DNA of 64,000 bases, taken from the NCBI GenBank assembly GCA_944325545.1, contig CALVAM010000001.1, positions 62,001-126,000 of the forward strand, read 5' to 3'. Shown here piece by piece: positions 37,365 through 46,714 of the stretch (position 1 is the stretch's first letter; the number at the start of each line of letters is the position of its first letter). The position numbers and the translations under genes are program-made. The notes under the pieces were generated by a model. It had not been told where the DNA came from. It made no database searches and was given only the letters and a program-made list of their open reading frames with translations. The stretch is from Candidatus Gastranaerophilales bacterium. GTDB taxonomy: Bacteria > Cyanobacteriota > Vampirovibrionia > Gastranaerophilales > Gastranaerophilaceae.

Positions 37365-38768
37365 ATGGAAATTAAGGTTGTAGAGAATTCTAAAAACATA
37401 GAATCAGATATCTTAGTAATAAGCATGTTCGAAGGCGAAAAAACTTCTTGTGAACTCGCAAACACATATGCTATAGACCAAGATAATTTTAAAGGAAAGT
37501 TTGGAGAAACATATCTTCTTCCTACTTATGGAAAAGAAATCTATCGAAAAGTCCTTGTACTTGGACTTGGTAAAAAATCAGAGCTTAATCCTAACAAGCT
37601 TAGAGAAGCTGTAGCTAAAGCTATAAAAAAAGCAATGCAAATGGAAGCAAAAACTGTTGCTTTTTCTTTAGACGGAATTGATTTTGATTATTCTGAACAA
37701 TTTGCAATGGGTGCTTTTATTGCAGATTATACATTTGATAAATACAAATCAGAAAAAAAAGATAACAAAGTAAAAGAAGTCTATATACAAGCAAATCAAG
37801 ATTTAGTAAATAAAGCTGAAAAAATAGCTTCTGCTATGACATTTACAAGAAATCTTGCAAATGAACCTGCTCAATATGCAACTCCTAGCGAGCTTGCAGC
37901 TATTGCTTGTGATTTAGGATTAGATACTAAAATTTATGATAAAGAAGAATGTGAAAAAATGGGAATGGGAGCGTTCCTTGCAGTTGCAAGAGGTAGTATA
38001 CAAGAGCCTAAATTCATTCACATGAAATATTCTGTTGCTAATCCTAAAAAGAAAATCGCTATAATTGGTAAAGGAATAACCTTTGATAGCGGCGGGCTTG
38101 ATATCAAACCTCCTTCATCTATGCTTACAATGAAAGATGATATGTCAGGAGCAGCTTGCGTTTTAGGTATTATGAGTATTTTAAAAGAATTCAATCCTCA
38201 AGTAGAAGTCCATGGAATTATCGCAGCTTGTGAAAACATGCCCGGATGTAGTGCCTACAAGCCTGGTGATATTTTAACAGCTAAAAACGGAAAAACTATA
38301 GAAGTAGATAATACCGATGCAGAAGGAAGACTTACTCTTGCAGATGCTCTTTGCTATGCTTGTGAATTGGGAGTTGATGAAGTAATTGATCTAGCAACTC
38401 TTACAGGTGCTTGTATGGTAGCTCTTGGTTCCAATGCTGCAGGTATTATGGGTAATGATGACTCTATGATTAATGAATTAATCACTACTGCAGAAAAAAG
38501 TGGTGAAAGATACTGGAAACTCCCACTTTGGGAAGAATACTTTGATAGTTTAAAAAGCGATATTGCTGATATGAAAAATACAGGCTCTCGATGGGGTGGA
38601 GCTTCTACTGCCGGAGTATTTTTACAAAAATTTGTAAAAGATGTAAAATGGGCTCATATTGATATCGCAGGAGTCGCATTCCTTGAAAAACCTCAAAAAG
38701 AACTAATTAAAGGTGCAACAGGTGCAGGAGTTAGAACTCTTTTAAATTACATTTTAGCTCAAGGCTAA
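37365..38768 (+). CDS. pepA: Leucyl aminopeptidase (M17)
   Basis: Cytosolic two-metal aminopeptidase. The C-terminal catalytic domain shows GKGITFDSGGLDIKPP, the metal-binding DMSGAACV and the family signature NTDAEGRLTLADAL. The N-terminal macro-like domain is present (ISMFEGEKTSCELANTYA). 467 residues, near the family norm. The ATG follows AAGAAAGGAG. A strong terminator follows. Confidence 0.94.
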   Translation: MEIKVVENSKNIESDILVISMFEGEKTSCELANTYAIDQDNFKGKFGETYLLPTYGKEIYRKVLVLGLGKKSELNPNKLREAVAKAIKKAMQMEAKTVAFSLDGIDFDYSEQFAMGAFIADYTFDKYKSEKKDNKVKEVYIQANQDLVNKAEKIASAMTFTRNLANEPAQYATPSELAAIACDLGLDTKIYDKEECEKMGMGAFLAVARGSIQEPKFIHMKYSVANPKKKIAIIGKGITFDSGGLDIKPPSSMLTMKDDMSGAACVLGIMSILKEFNPQVEVHGIIAACENMPGCSAYKPGDILTAKNGKTIEVDNTDAEGRLTLADALCYACELGVDEVIDLATLTGACMVALGSNAAGIMGNDDSMINELITTAEKSGERYWKLPLWEEYFDSLKSDIADMKNTGSRWGGASTAGVFLQKFVKDVKWAHIDIAGVAFLEKPQKELIKGATGAGVRTLLNYILAQG

Positions 38769-38785
38769 AAATTATTTGTTATAAC

Positions 38786-38823
38786 AAAAAGCGGATTTTG
38801 TAGAATACAAAATCCGCTTTTTT
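38786..38823 (+). terminator. Rho-independent terminator after pepA
   Basis: AAAAGCGGATTTTGT / ACAAAATCCGCTTTT stem, loop AGAAT, T-run. Confidence 0.9.
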
Positions 38824-38911
38824 ATTTTTGAACAAATTTATATTTAAATCGTTATACAAATAAGAAACGTAAAAAGTCTTTTAGTAAAGTGTAAAATAGG
38901 AGGGTACTTGT

Positions 38912-39196
38912 ATGAAAAAAGTTTTATCAATTTTTTGTTTATTATCAGCTCTCAATCTGGCAATTCCAGCTTTTGCAGCCCCGCCTCCACATGCAAAAGG
39001 ACATAAAGTTGTAGCAGGCCCTGGATATCATCATCCACCACATATTAAACATCATCAAAAATGCTATTCCAGAAATGCCGTAATAGGCGGGGTGTTAGCC
39101 AGGCGCTGCTGTTGGAATCATCCTTACCAATATTGTGAAATAGGATACTGGAACTCACCTTTTTATGGCACATCCTTTAACATTATCCTTCCTTAA
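38912..39196 (+). CDS. Small secreted His-rich protein
   Basis: 94 residues with a signal peptide (MKKVLSIFCLLSALNLAIPAFA, cleavage likely after Ala22). The mature part is rich in His (GYHHPPHIKHHQK) and has a Cys-Cys pair, so metal binding at the cell surface or in the periplasm is plausible. The ATG follows AGGAGGGTACTTGT. Monocistronic, with its own terminator. Confidence 0.7.
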   Translation: MKKVLSIFCLLSALNLAIPAFAAPPPHAKGHKVVAGPGYHHPPHIKHHQKCYSRNAVIGGVLARRCCWNHPYQYCEIGYWNSPFYGTSFNIILP

Positions 39197-39203
39197 ACCA
39201 TTT

Positions 39204-39240
39204 ACCCAAATCAGTTTAAAACCGATTTGGGTGTTCTTTT
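39204..39240 (+). terminator. Rho-independent terminator
   Basis: ACCCAAATCAGTTT / AAACCGATTTGGGT stem followed by GTTCTTTT. Confidence 0.85.
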
Positions 39241-39244
39241 CTAA

Positions 39245-39895
39245 TTAATCAAGAATTTTTACTCCGGCACCTGAAGATGTCCCATAATCATTAATAAAAT
39301 AACCGCTTCTTAAAGGCCCCGAAACTTGACTGTATGAGCGATTTCCATAACTTGTCGGATAAGGACATCTTGAAAAGCTTGAATCAGAAAAAAAAGGATC
39401 ATTTGAAAAAGAAGGAGTATACCCTGTCATCTGTCCTGAAAAATAATTACCTATATTTCTTAACAAAGATGTTTTATAATTCTGCTTTGGTCTTGATAAT
39501 ATGGCATTTCTCACATTATCATATCTTGTAGTTATGTCACCACTTTGTACAGCACCAAAAGCTTGCATCTCTAGTCTTTGCAACCTTTGCAAATCACTTT
39601 CTCTTGAATACGTTTTATTTAATGAATATTTTTCTAAAGCACTTAAATCAGAAAAAGATTTATTATAATAAGGTTTATAAGCATAGTTACTATGATTTCT
39701 ATATAAACGATGTCTTGGATTGTAATAAGAATTCCTTAAAGAATTTGTTCTGGCTATATTATTGTAATTATTGTAATAACTATTATAATGCGGATAAACC
39801 GGAGTTTGTGTAACTACAGTTCTTGCCATTACAGAAATATTAAAAAACTGAAATATAAAAAAAATAATTAAAAATCTAGCTTTTAAACTACACAT
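39245..39895 (-). CDS. Secreted Tyr/Asn/Ser-rich protein
   Basis: 216 residues: an N-terminal hydrophobic signal (ARFLIIFFIFQFFNISVMA), then a Tyr/Asn-rich low-complexity segment (NSYYNNYNNIAR), then a helical module LSALEKYSLNKTYSRESDL, QRLQRLEMQAFGAVQSGD, which looks like the short LE..xFG..Y..R..RLE repeats seen in secreted proteins of cyanobacterial relatives. The end is Ser/Gly-rich. Start follows TTGGAGGA. Function unknown. Confidence 0.6.
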   Translation of the reverse strand: MCSLKARFLIIFFIFQFFNISVMARTVVTQTPVYPHYNSYYNNYNNIARTNSLRNSYYNPRHRLYRNHSNYAYKPYYNKSFSDLSALEKYSLNKTYSRESDLQRLQRLEMQAFGAVQSGDITTRYDNVRNAILSRPKQNYKTSLLRNIGNYFSGQMTGYTPSFSNDPFFSDSSFSRCPYPTSYGNRSYSQVSGPLRSGYFINDYGTSSGAGVKILD

Positions 39896-40075
39896 AAAAA
39901 TCCTCCAATTTTATTAAAAAACAATTTCTTAATTTATACATAAGCCAACTAGGCATTATTAAAGACTATTCAAACATTTAACAAAATTTAACAATTTCAT
40001 CTATATATATGATAGCTATTTCTTAATAAAACGTTACAATAGAATGAGACATGTTTTTATTGGGACAAGAGAGGG

Positions 40076-40891
40076 ATGGAACAGGATACATCTTATAAAA
40101 ATATTAAAAGAGTTTCAAATGAAGAATTAGCCGAAATGTGGGCTAAGTATTTTGATGACCATGAAAACAAAGCTCTTAGAGATGCACTTATCCTTCAATA
40201 TATTTATCTAACAAGATATGTTGTCGGACGTGTAAAAGTTGCCTTACCTCCAACATTTTCATACGAAGATATTTCAAGCTATGGAGTAGAAGGCTTAATT
40301 GATGCTATTGAAAAATACACTCCTAAAATGGGTGCAAGGTTTGAAACATATGCCCTTGTAAGAATAAGAGGAAATATTATTGACAAAATAAGATCTCAAG
40401 ATTTCTTACCAAGAAGCGTTAGAAAAAAAATTAAAGATGTTAAAGAAGCACAAGAATTATTAAAAAAACAATACGGAAGATCTGCTACAAATTCAGAAAT
40501 TGCAACTTACCTAGGTATAGAAAGAGAAAAAGTAGAACAATTATTAGCAGAGGATACAACGGTCACTTCAATATACGAAAAAAAAGGTTCCTCTGACGGA
40601 GATTTAGAAATCATTGATACAATTCAGGATTCTCATACACTGGCTCCGCATGAACAAATGGAAGAAAAAGATGTAAAAAAAGAATTGGAGAATGCTTTGA
40701 AGAGACTGCCGGAAAGAGAAAGAACTATCATGGTTCTTTATTATCACGAAAATATGACTTTAAAAGAAATTGGAGAAGCTATAAACGTTTCTGAATCAAG
40801 AATTTCACAATTACACGCACAAGCTATTATGAAATTGAAAAATTTACTTAGTGAAAATCGTTCTGAAAGACTTAAAAAAAGTATTATTTAA
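40076..40891 (+). CDS. FliA/WhiG-family RNA polymerase sigma factor
   Basis: 271 residues with sigma region 2 (IYLTRYVVGRVKVALPPTFSYEDISSYGVEGLIDAIEKY, ARFETYALVRIRGNIIDKIR), region 3 (LPRSVRKKIKDVKEAQELL) and region 4 with a helix-turn-helix (MTLKEIGEAINVSESRISQLHAQAI). The family usually drives flagellar or sporulation-type regulons; no flagellar assembly gene is in the window, only a flagellin-like gene at 60810. The GAGAGG ribosome binding site is unusually close to the ATG. Upstream at 39976-39997 is a direct repeat TTTAACAAAATTTAACAA. Confidence 0.9.
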   Translation: MEQDTSYKNIKRVSNEELAEMWAKYFDDHENKALRDALILQYIYLTRYVVGRVKVALPPTFSYEDISSYGVEGLIDAIEKYTPKMGARFETYALVRIRGNIIDKIRSQDFLPRSVRKKIKDVKEAQELLKKQYGRSATNSEIATYLGIEREKVEQLLAEDTTVTSIYEKKGSSDGDLEIIDTIQDSHTLAPHEQMEEKDVKKELENALKRLPERERTIMVLYYHENMTLKEIGEAINVSESRISQLHAQAIMKLKNLLSENRSERLKKSII

Positions 40892-41793
40892 TTTTGCGAT
40901 TTCAAATAATTAAGAACCTTTATAAATTTTTCATCTTCTGGAACTTCAAAAGACAATATTTCTCCATTAAAAGGTTTTGAAAATGTCAACTTATATGATT
41001 GTAAAACTTGTTCTTGAGTTTTAATTTTCATTTTTCCGAACCCATAAAGAGTATCATTATAGAGAGGATGACCTATACTTGATAAATGAACTCTTATTTG
41101 ATGAGTTCTTCCAGTTATTAAATGCACTTCAATTAAAGTAGCCTCTTTAAAACGTTCCAGAACTTTAACTTTTGAAATACTTTCTTTCCCATTTTCAATT
41201 ATAGCCATTTTGTGAGGTTGATTAGGATTTCTCCCAATAGGTTTATTTATAACAAATTCATCTTCATTAATTACCCCAGCAACAATAGCCCTATACTTTT
41301 TTTCTATCCTGCCAGCTTTCATTTCATTAACAAGATATTCATGAGATATATTATTTTTTGCAACCATTAACAATCCTGAAGTATTTCTATCTAATCTGTG
41401 TAAAATACCTCTTCTAAATTCACCATTTATATCCGATAAATCATTCCCACAATAATTCAACAAAGCATTCACTAAAGTTCCTGATGTTTCTATATTAGTA
41501 GGATGTGTTAACATTCCTGAAGGCTTATTAACAACAAGCATATTCTCATCTTCCCAAACAATATCCAAAGAAATATCTTCTGGCAAAATTTTATTAATAT
41601 CATCTTGTATATTTAATTCAACAACATCCTCTGGTTTTATAATGCATGAAGATTTAACTTTTTTTGAATTTAATAATACATTCCCCTTTTTTATTTCTGC
41701 CTGAATTCTTGAACGAGAAAAATCTTGCAAATACTCTGCAAGATAAACATCTAAACGCTTTTCATCATTTAATTCATCAATTACTATCTTCAT
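40888..41793 (-). CDS. RluD-family pseudouridine synthase
   Basis: 301 residues: N-terminal S4 RNA-binding domain (KRLDVYLAEYLQDFSRSRIQAEIKKGNVLLNSK pattern), then the synthase core with the catalytic HRLDRNTSGLL motif, GRTHQIRVHLSSIGHPL and NKPSGMLTHPT. Modifies uridines in 23S rRNA; exact site cannot be told. Third gene of a lipoprotein-lspA-rluD operon; its stop overlaps the sigma factor stop. Confidence 0.92.
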   Translation of the reverse strand: MKIVIDELNDEKRLDVYLAEYLQDFSRSRIQAEIKKGNVLLNSKKVKSSCIIKPEDVVELNIQDDINKILPEDISLDIVWEDENMLVVNKPSGMLTHPTNIETSGTLVNALLNYCGNDLSDINGEFRRGILHRLDRNTSGLLMVAKNNISHEYLVNEMKAGRIEKKYRAIVAGVINEDEFVINKPIGRNPNQPHKMAIIENGKESISKVKVLERFKEATLIEVHLITGRTHQIRVHLSSIGHPLYNDTLYGFGKMKIKTQEQVLQSYKLTFSKPFNGEILSFEVPEDEKFIKVLNYLKSQN

Positions 41794-42268
41794 TAATTTT
41801 ATTAGTATAATTATTCTTTATTATAATTATAACTATAGCAAAAACACCAATATTAATAAAAATATCTGAGATATTAAATACCGGGAAATTAACAAAATTT
41901 AACTTTATAAAATCTCTTACATATCCAAAAATTATTCTTTCATAAGCATTACAAAAAATACCTGCAATCAAAATAGCAATCCAAAAAACAGCCAAGCTCG
42001 AAGCTTTTCTAATATTTTTAAGTAACGAAATCACTATCAACAAAATCGCCAAAACAGCAAAAATTATTAAAAACCACTTATAATTATCTAAAATACTAAA
42101 AGCAGCTCCTGTATTTTCTACATACAAAAAATCCAAAATAGAATTTTCCGGCAATTTATTTAAATTATTCAAAATTAAATTTGTAACAAACTTATCAAAC
42201 AAGACAAAAAATATTGTCGAAATAAAAAAATACGCTATTTTTGCTCTATTTGACATTGTTTTTCGCAT
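41777..42268 (-). CDS. lspA: Signal peptidase II (lipoprotein)
   Basis: Integral membrane aspartyl protease cutting lipoprotein signals. Four hydrophobic segments; motifs ENTGAAF, GYVRDF with one catalytic Asp and FNISDIFINIG with the other are intact. The usual NxxDR before GYVRDF is NAYER, a conservative change. The frame opens at 42295, but AGAGG precedes the ATGs at 42271 and 42268; 42268 has the better spacing. Overlaps the upstream gene and rluD. Confidence 0.88.
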   Translation of the reverse strand: MRKTMSNRAKIAYFFISTIFFVLFDKFVTNLILNNLNKLPENSILDFLYVENTGAAFSILDNYKWFLIIFAVLAILLIVISLLKNIRKASSLAVFWIAILIAGIFCNAYERIIFGYVRDFIKLNFVNFPVFNISDIFINIGVFAIVIIIIKNNYTNKINEDSN

Positions 42269-43112
42269 CATTTTCCTCTTTAGCAGGAACCACATTAACT
42301 CTTGTTATTTGATACCCAAATCCCGTTAAACTTAATTTAATACTCAAATCTGTAATATCCGCCTTTGTTAAACCAATAGAAGCAATCACATACTCATTTC
42401 TATTATCAGAATTCGCAACAAATAACCGCTCCAAAATATTATCTTCCGGCAGCTTCCTAAAAACCTCTTTTGCCTGTTTTTGAGGATACTCAACCTTATC
42501 ATTAGCAATTGATGCTATTGCTATTACGCCTTCTGGAGGAACAAATTCCAACGTTGCTGTATACTCAGTGTTAGGCTCTATTTCATTCGGAGCAGTTAAA
42601 GATATATCCAAAAATCTTGCATCTCCGTATAACATAGAAGTATTTTCCGTCTTTACTTTATCAGAATAAACTTTCCACTTTCCATCAACTTTTTTTAAAT
42701 AATATATACTATTAGAAATACTGTTTAAAACACCTTCCATTTTTGCTTCAGCTGGCATTACAGCATTGGAAGTTTCAACAACCTCTACAACAGCTTTATC
42801 ATTATTTACATCAATATTCTTTATCTGTATACCATATTCAATATCATCATAACTATTCCAAACATCTTTAACCAAATTTGAATAGTTTTCTAAATTTAAA
42901 CCATCTGCATTTAAATAATTTTCATCATACGTAGAGATAAATTTCTTAAAATTAGTTCTATTTGCATACCTAACCTGAGCCTTTAATAATGATTTTATCT
43001 CTTTTGAATCATTTTTAAAAAAACTAAGAAAAGAATTCTTACTATTATTTTCAGCAAAAACTGGACTAATTAAACAACCAGACATTATAATTACAGATAA
43101 TAACTTCTTCAT
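42246..43112 (-). CDS. Exported NTF2-like protein
   Basis: 288 residues from ATG 43112. A signal peptide is evident (MKKLLSVIIMSGCLISPVFA); MSGC could be a weak lipobox but cleavage after VFA is as likely. Residues about 40-145 look like an NTF2/SnoaL-type domain (RYANRTNFKKFISTYDENYL, YYLKKVDGKWKVYSD). A beta-rich domain follows. TATAAT sits exactly six bases before the ATG with no ribosome binding site. First gene of the lspA operon. Function unknown. Confidence 0.65.
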   Translation of the reverse strand: MKKLLSVIIMSGCLISPVFAENNSKNSFLSFFKNDSKEIKSLLKAQVRYANRTNFKKFISTYDENYLNADGLNLENYSNLVKDVWNSYDDIEYGIQIKNIDVNNDKAVVEVVETSNAVMPAEAKMEGVLNSISNSIYYLKKVDGKWKVYSDKVKTENTSMLYGDARFLDISLTAPNEIEPNTEYTATLEFVPPEGVIAIASIANDKVEYPQKQAKEVFRKLPEDNILERLFVANSDNRNEYVIASIGLTKADITDLSIKLSLTGFGYQITRVNVVPAKEENDAKNNVK

Positions 43113-43124
43113 AATCAAATTATA
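43113..43124 (-). promoter_or_regulatory. -10 box six bases before ATG (leaderless candidate), exported NTF2-like gene
   Basis: TATAAT occupies 43119-43124 on the minus strand, six bases from the ATG at 43112. Confidence 0.5.
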
Positions 43125-43237
43125 ACGCAATAATAAAAAAAGAAAAATAATTTAAACAAATGAGTATAACTTTTAAGTTATTTACAATCTTTAAAACTAC
43201 ATGTTATAATTCAGATAGTTTACTGTTAGGAGAAGAT

Positions 43238-43846
43238 ATGACAACAATAGATTTAGATGATGAATTTTTAGAATTATTTTTTAATATTACAAACTCAAAA
43301 TGCCCAAAGCATTTTGACTTGATAGATTTGAAAAAACAACTATTAAATATTGTTGATACATTAAAAGAATTAAATGCTAATGCAAAAAAACCAATACAAA
43401 GCAAAGCTATATCAACTAATTCAGAAAATGAAGAAGCAACAGGTCCTGCAATTTTAATAGTTGACGACTTAGGGGTCATAACATATCAACTAAAAGTTTT
43501 ATTATCAGAATTTGATTATGATATAGATTGTTCGCAAGAAATTTATGACGCAGTAAATAAATTCAAAAAAAGAAATTATGAATATGTTGTTATGGATTTA
43601 TTTATCCCTACAGAAAGAGAAGGTTTTATTCTACTAACAGAATTAAAAAAATTAGCAGCAGCTACCGGTAAAAAAACTATAGTAGGAGTTATAACTGCAT
43701 CTCCAAGAAAAGAAATAGAACAACAATGCAAAAACAGAGGAGCGGATTTCTTTTTAGAAAAAAATAGTGACTGGCAAAGTTCTTTATTTAACATTATGTC
43801 CAACTATATTAATGGTGATAAGAACAATGAAGAGGAAGACTATTAA
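43238..43846 (+). CDS. Response regulator receiver protein
   Basis: 202 residues from ATG 43238 (AGGAG upstream); the frame opens at 43160 but without a site. An N-terminal helical region of about 65 residues precedes a receiver domain: Asp76-Asp77 (LIVDD), phosphoacceptor Asp120 (VVMDLFIP), Thr153 (VITAS) and Lys175 (LEKN). There is no output domain after it, so it may act through the N-terminal region or by protein contact. Sits two bases before sdaAB. Confidence 0.8.
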   Translation: MTTIDLDDEFLELFFNITNSKCPKHFDLIDLKKQLLNIVDTLKELNANAKKPIQSKAISTNSENEEATGPAILIVDDLGVITYQLKVLLSEFDYDIDCSQEIYDAVNKFKKRNYEYVVMDLFIPTEREGFILLTELKKLAAATGKKTIVGVITASPRKEIEQQCKNRGADFFLEKNSDWQSSLFNIMSNYINGDKNNEEEDY

Positions 43847-43848
43847 AA

Positions 43849-44502
43849 ATGGAACAAAAGTCTATTTTTTCTGTAATTTCTCCAATAATGGTCGGGCCAT
43901 CAAGTTCGCATACAGCAGGTGCAGTTCGCTTGGGTTTAATGGCCAGAAACATCTATAACAATGTTTTTTCTAAAGTGAAATTTATACTTTATAATTCATT
44001 TGCAACAACCGGCTTTGGACACGGAACAGACAAAGGGCTTTTAGCAGGCATTCTTGGCTATCAAGTTGATGACAGCTCAATAAAAAACATTTTTGAAACA
44101 GTCAAAAATATAGAATATTCCTATGATTACATTCAAGATATATCCAGACACCCCAATTCAGTAGATATAATCATTGACGATAAAATGAAAATATCAGGAG
44201 ACTCTGTTGGGGCCGGAGAAATCCGAATTAATAGTATTAATGGATTTAATACAGATATAGACGGATCTTATGATACATTATTACTTATGTACAAAGATAA
44301 ACCGGGAATGATTTCTACAGTAAGTGAAATAATACAAAAACAAAAAGTTAACATTGCATCTCTCCATTGCGGAAGAAGTTCCAAAGGAGGATCTGCAAGC
44401 ATGTATATAGCTCTTGATATTCCAATAGGAGATGATGTTGTTGAAAAAGTAAAAAATATAAAAGATGTATATTTTGTAACAAATATAAGAAAGCTAAAAT
44501 AA
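43849..44502 (+). CDS. sdaAB: L-serine dehydratase, beta subunit
   Basis: 217 residues. SPIMVGPSSSHTAGAVRLG is the family signature; a C-terminal ACT domain is present (KPGMISTVSEIIQKQKVNIASL). With SdaAA it forms the iron-sulfur serine dehydratase giving pyruvate and ammonia. Its stop overlaps the sdaAA start. Confidence 0.93.
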   Translation: MEQKSIFSVISPIMVGPSSSHTAGAVRLGLMARNIYNNVFSKVKFILYNSFATTGFGHGTDKGLLAGILGYQVDDSSIKNIFETVKNIEYSYDYIQDISRHPNSVDIIIDDKMKISGDSVGAGEIRINSINGFNTDIDGSYDTLLLMYKDKPGMISTVSEIIQKQKVNIASLHCGRSSKGGSASMYIALDIPIGDDVVEKVKNIKDVYFVTNIRKLK

Positions 44503-45383
44503 TGACTATTATATCCTTTGAAGAATTAATTAACAAATGCAAAAGTGAAAATAAAAAAATTTACGAAATTGCCTTAGAAGAAGAATCTATAATGCAAGGT
44601 GACAACTTTGATGTTATAAAAATAAAAATATTAGAAACTCTAATAGCAATGAAAGATGCAATAAAAAATGGTCTAAAATCGAGCGAAAAATCAATTAGTG
44701 AATGGTGCGGCGACGATTGCGAAAAACTTCAAAAAAGGTATAAAACAAAAAATTCAGTTTTTGGAAAAACTTTTGAAAAAATCACAACCTATGCTCTTGC
44801 AACCGCAGAAGAAAATTTAAGAATGGGAAGAATAGTAGCTTGCCCAACGGCCGGTTCCTGCGGCATAGTTCCTTCTGTGATAATTGCAGTAGCTGAAGAA
44901 AAAAAAATCCCTGATGCAGAACAAATTAACGGATTACTTACAGCAGGGCTTGTGGGACTAATTATTTCAAATAAAGTACAACTAGCAGGAGCTGTTGCCG
45001 GATGTCAAGCAGAATGCGGAGTAGCATCGGCGATGGCAGCAGCAGCTCTAACTCAAATGCTTGGAGGTAATCTTAATGAAATACTACAAGCAGCAGCTCT
45101 TGCATTAAAAAATATACTTGGATTAACTTGTGATCCGGTTTGCGGTTTGGTTGAAGTTCCCTGCATTAAAAGAAATGCTTTTTTAGCTATTCATGCTGTA
45201 ACGGCTTCTGAACTTGCTTTATGTGAAGTTGAAAGTAAAATCCCTCTAGACGAAATAGTCGATACTTTAAAAATCACTGGACAATTAATGTCACCACTTC
45301 TTAAAGAAACTTCTCAAGGCGGGCTTGCCAAAACTAAAACAGCAATTAATTTAGAAAAAAAATTATTTAATAATAAACAGTGA
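44502..45383 (+). CDS. sdaAA: L-serine dehydratase, alpha subunit
   Basis: 293 residues with the 4Fe-4S-binding region: CPTAGSCGIVPSVI, ECGVASAMAAAALTQMLGG and GLTCDPVCGLVEVPCIKRN. Catalyses serine deamination with SdaAB. Oxygen-sensitive cluster enzymes of this type suit an anaerobe. Overlaps the next convergent gene by 17 bases. Confidence 0.94.
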   Translation: MTIISFEELINKCKSENKKIYEIALEEESIMQGDNFDVIKIKILETLIAMKDAIKNGLKSSEKSISEWCGDDCEKLQKRYKTKNSVFGKTFEKITTYALATAEENLRMGRIVACPTAGSCGIVPSVIIAVAEEKKIPDAEQINGLLTAGLVGLIISNKVQLAGAVAGCQAECGVASAMAAAALTQMLGGNLNEILQAAALALKNILGLTCDPVCGLVEVPCIKRNAFLAIHAVTASELALCEVESKIPLDEIVDTLKITGQLMSPLLKETSQGGLAKTKTAINLEKKLFNNKQ

Positions 45384-46044
45384 AAATTTCATTTTGATTG
45401 ACTTTAGCGTGTCCGCCTCTTATAAGTATTAACAATGCCCCAGAACCAAATAAAATACTCCCCACAAAAGATACTGGCTTAACCCATAAAGCTCTGTTTG
45501 CACCTGTTTTTGATATTTCTCCACGTAAAAGTTTTCCTTCTAAGTTAAAATTACCTATTACTATATCTGCAGGAATCCCCATTGTATAATTAGGAGAAAC
45601 ATTTTCTACTCTTGCATTTATTACTGTACCTTCCGGATATGTTTTATTTTTTATTTTAAACTCTTTTACAGTTTCAAACTCTATCATTTCTCCTTCTTCC
45701 GGTTTTTGCTTTGTTGTTAAATTATTTTTAATTTTTATAAATATTGGTATAGAATTATCAAACTCACAAATTTCAAAGACTTTTCTGCTAAAACTAGATT
45801 TATGGGTAGGAAGCACTTCTTCTATCACAACTTTCTTTTTCTTAAAAGATTTATTTTTACTATTTTCTACAAAATCGTCTTCTATAAAAGAATAAACTCT
45901 CGGTTTTATCTTCAAATTCTTATCTAAAGTACAATTTACAAAATCATCTTCTATAAATGCAAAAACTTGTGAAGAAAACATTGAAAATAAAATAAATAAT
46001 GAAATAAATTTTTTACTTATACTTAACTTTTTTCTTTGAATCAT
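45367..46044 (-). CDS. Exported protein of unknown function
   Basis: 225 residues: signal peptide (FISLFILFSMFSSQVFA), then the heptad FIEDDFV twice (about residues 30 and 53), then a beta-rich domain (FETVKEFKIKNKTYPEGTVINARVENV) and a C-terminal hydrophobic segment VKPVSFVGSILFGSGALLILIRGG ending KVNQNEIFTVYY. Its start lies in the end of the M48 gene (32 bases overlap). Possibly an envelope protein. Confidence 0.6.
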   Translation of the reverse strand: MIQRKKLSISKKFISLFILFSMFSSQVFAFIEDDFVNCTLDKNLKIKPRVYSFIEDDFVENSKNKSFKKKKVVIEEVLPTHKSSFSRKVFEICEFDNSIPIFIKIKNNLTTKQKPEEGEMIEFETVKEFKIKNKTYPEGTVINARVENVSPNYTMGIPADIVIGNFNLEGKLLRGEISKTGANRALWVKPVSFVGSILFGSGALLILIRGGHAKVNQNEIFTVYY

Positions 46045-46714
46045 TTTTTATTTTTTCTTGAAACTTTGCACGATTTTCTTTAGAAGTTAATAAAAAATTT
46101 TGATAATAAATATTTTTCTTATATGGATTATTTACTAAAAATTCCGGATATTTTTTATAAATGTACTCATACACTTCCATCATTCTTCTGGAAGTTAACG
46201 GATGAGAACTACACCAGTCATATCTATACTGAGGAAAAATTTTATTCATCACAATAATCATTGCAACAGGATGATACCCTGCATTAACCATAAAATCTAT
46301 AGCACGCTTGTCAGACTTATATTCATATTTATGAGGAGACAAAACATAATTAAAATGACTAAAAATTCCTCTAAAAATACCATTATACGAATCTACATTA
46401 TGAGAAATTTCATGAGCTAATACCGCAGCTAATTCATCATCACTGGTTAATAAAGTATACATTCCTCTACATATAACAATTTGTCTTGAACTATTCATAG
46501 AAAAAGCATTCACTGTATTGGAATTATCTAAAAAGAATACAGCTCTATTTTCTATACCATTTGAATTTAACAAATTAAACCCAACTGTACTAACATAAGC
46601 TTGTTCTTTATTAATTTGATTAGGATCAAAAAGATAATTCCCAGAACTTGCTATAACTAATGATGTAATAGAATTAACTAAAAATAAGAATAAAATTAAA
46701 CAAATTTTTTTCAT
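46013..46714 (-). CDS. M48-family zinc metallopeptidase
   Basis: 233 residues with an N-terminal signal or anchor (ICLILFLFLVNSITSLVIA). HEISH at 101-105 and a downstream EYKSD near 131 fit the M48 pattern HExxH...ExxxD; SSHPLTSRRMMEVY is the usual closing motif of BepA/YggG-like periplasmic proteases. Likely quality control in the periplasm. Its ATG abuts the pheS stop. Confidence 0.85.
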   Translation of the reverse strand: MKKICLILFLFLVNSITSLVIASSGNYLFDPNQINKEQAYVSTVGFNLLNSNGIENRAVFFLDNSNTVNAFSMNSSRQIVICRGMYTLLTSDDELAAVLAHEISHNVDSYNGIFRGIFSHFNYVLSPHKYEYKSDKRAIDFMVNAGYHPVAMIIVMNKIFPQYRYDWCSSHPLTSRRMMEVYEYIYKKYPEFLVNNPYKKNIYYQNFLLTSKENRAKFQEKIKNDSKKKVKYK

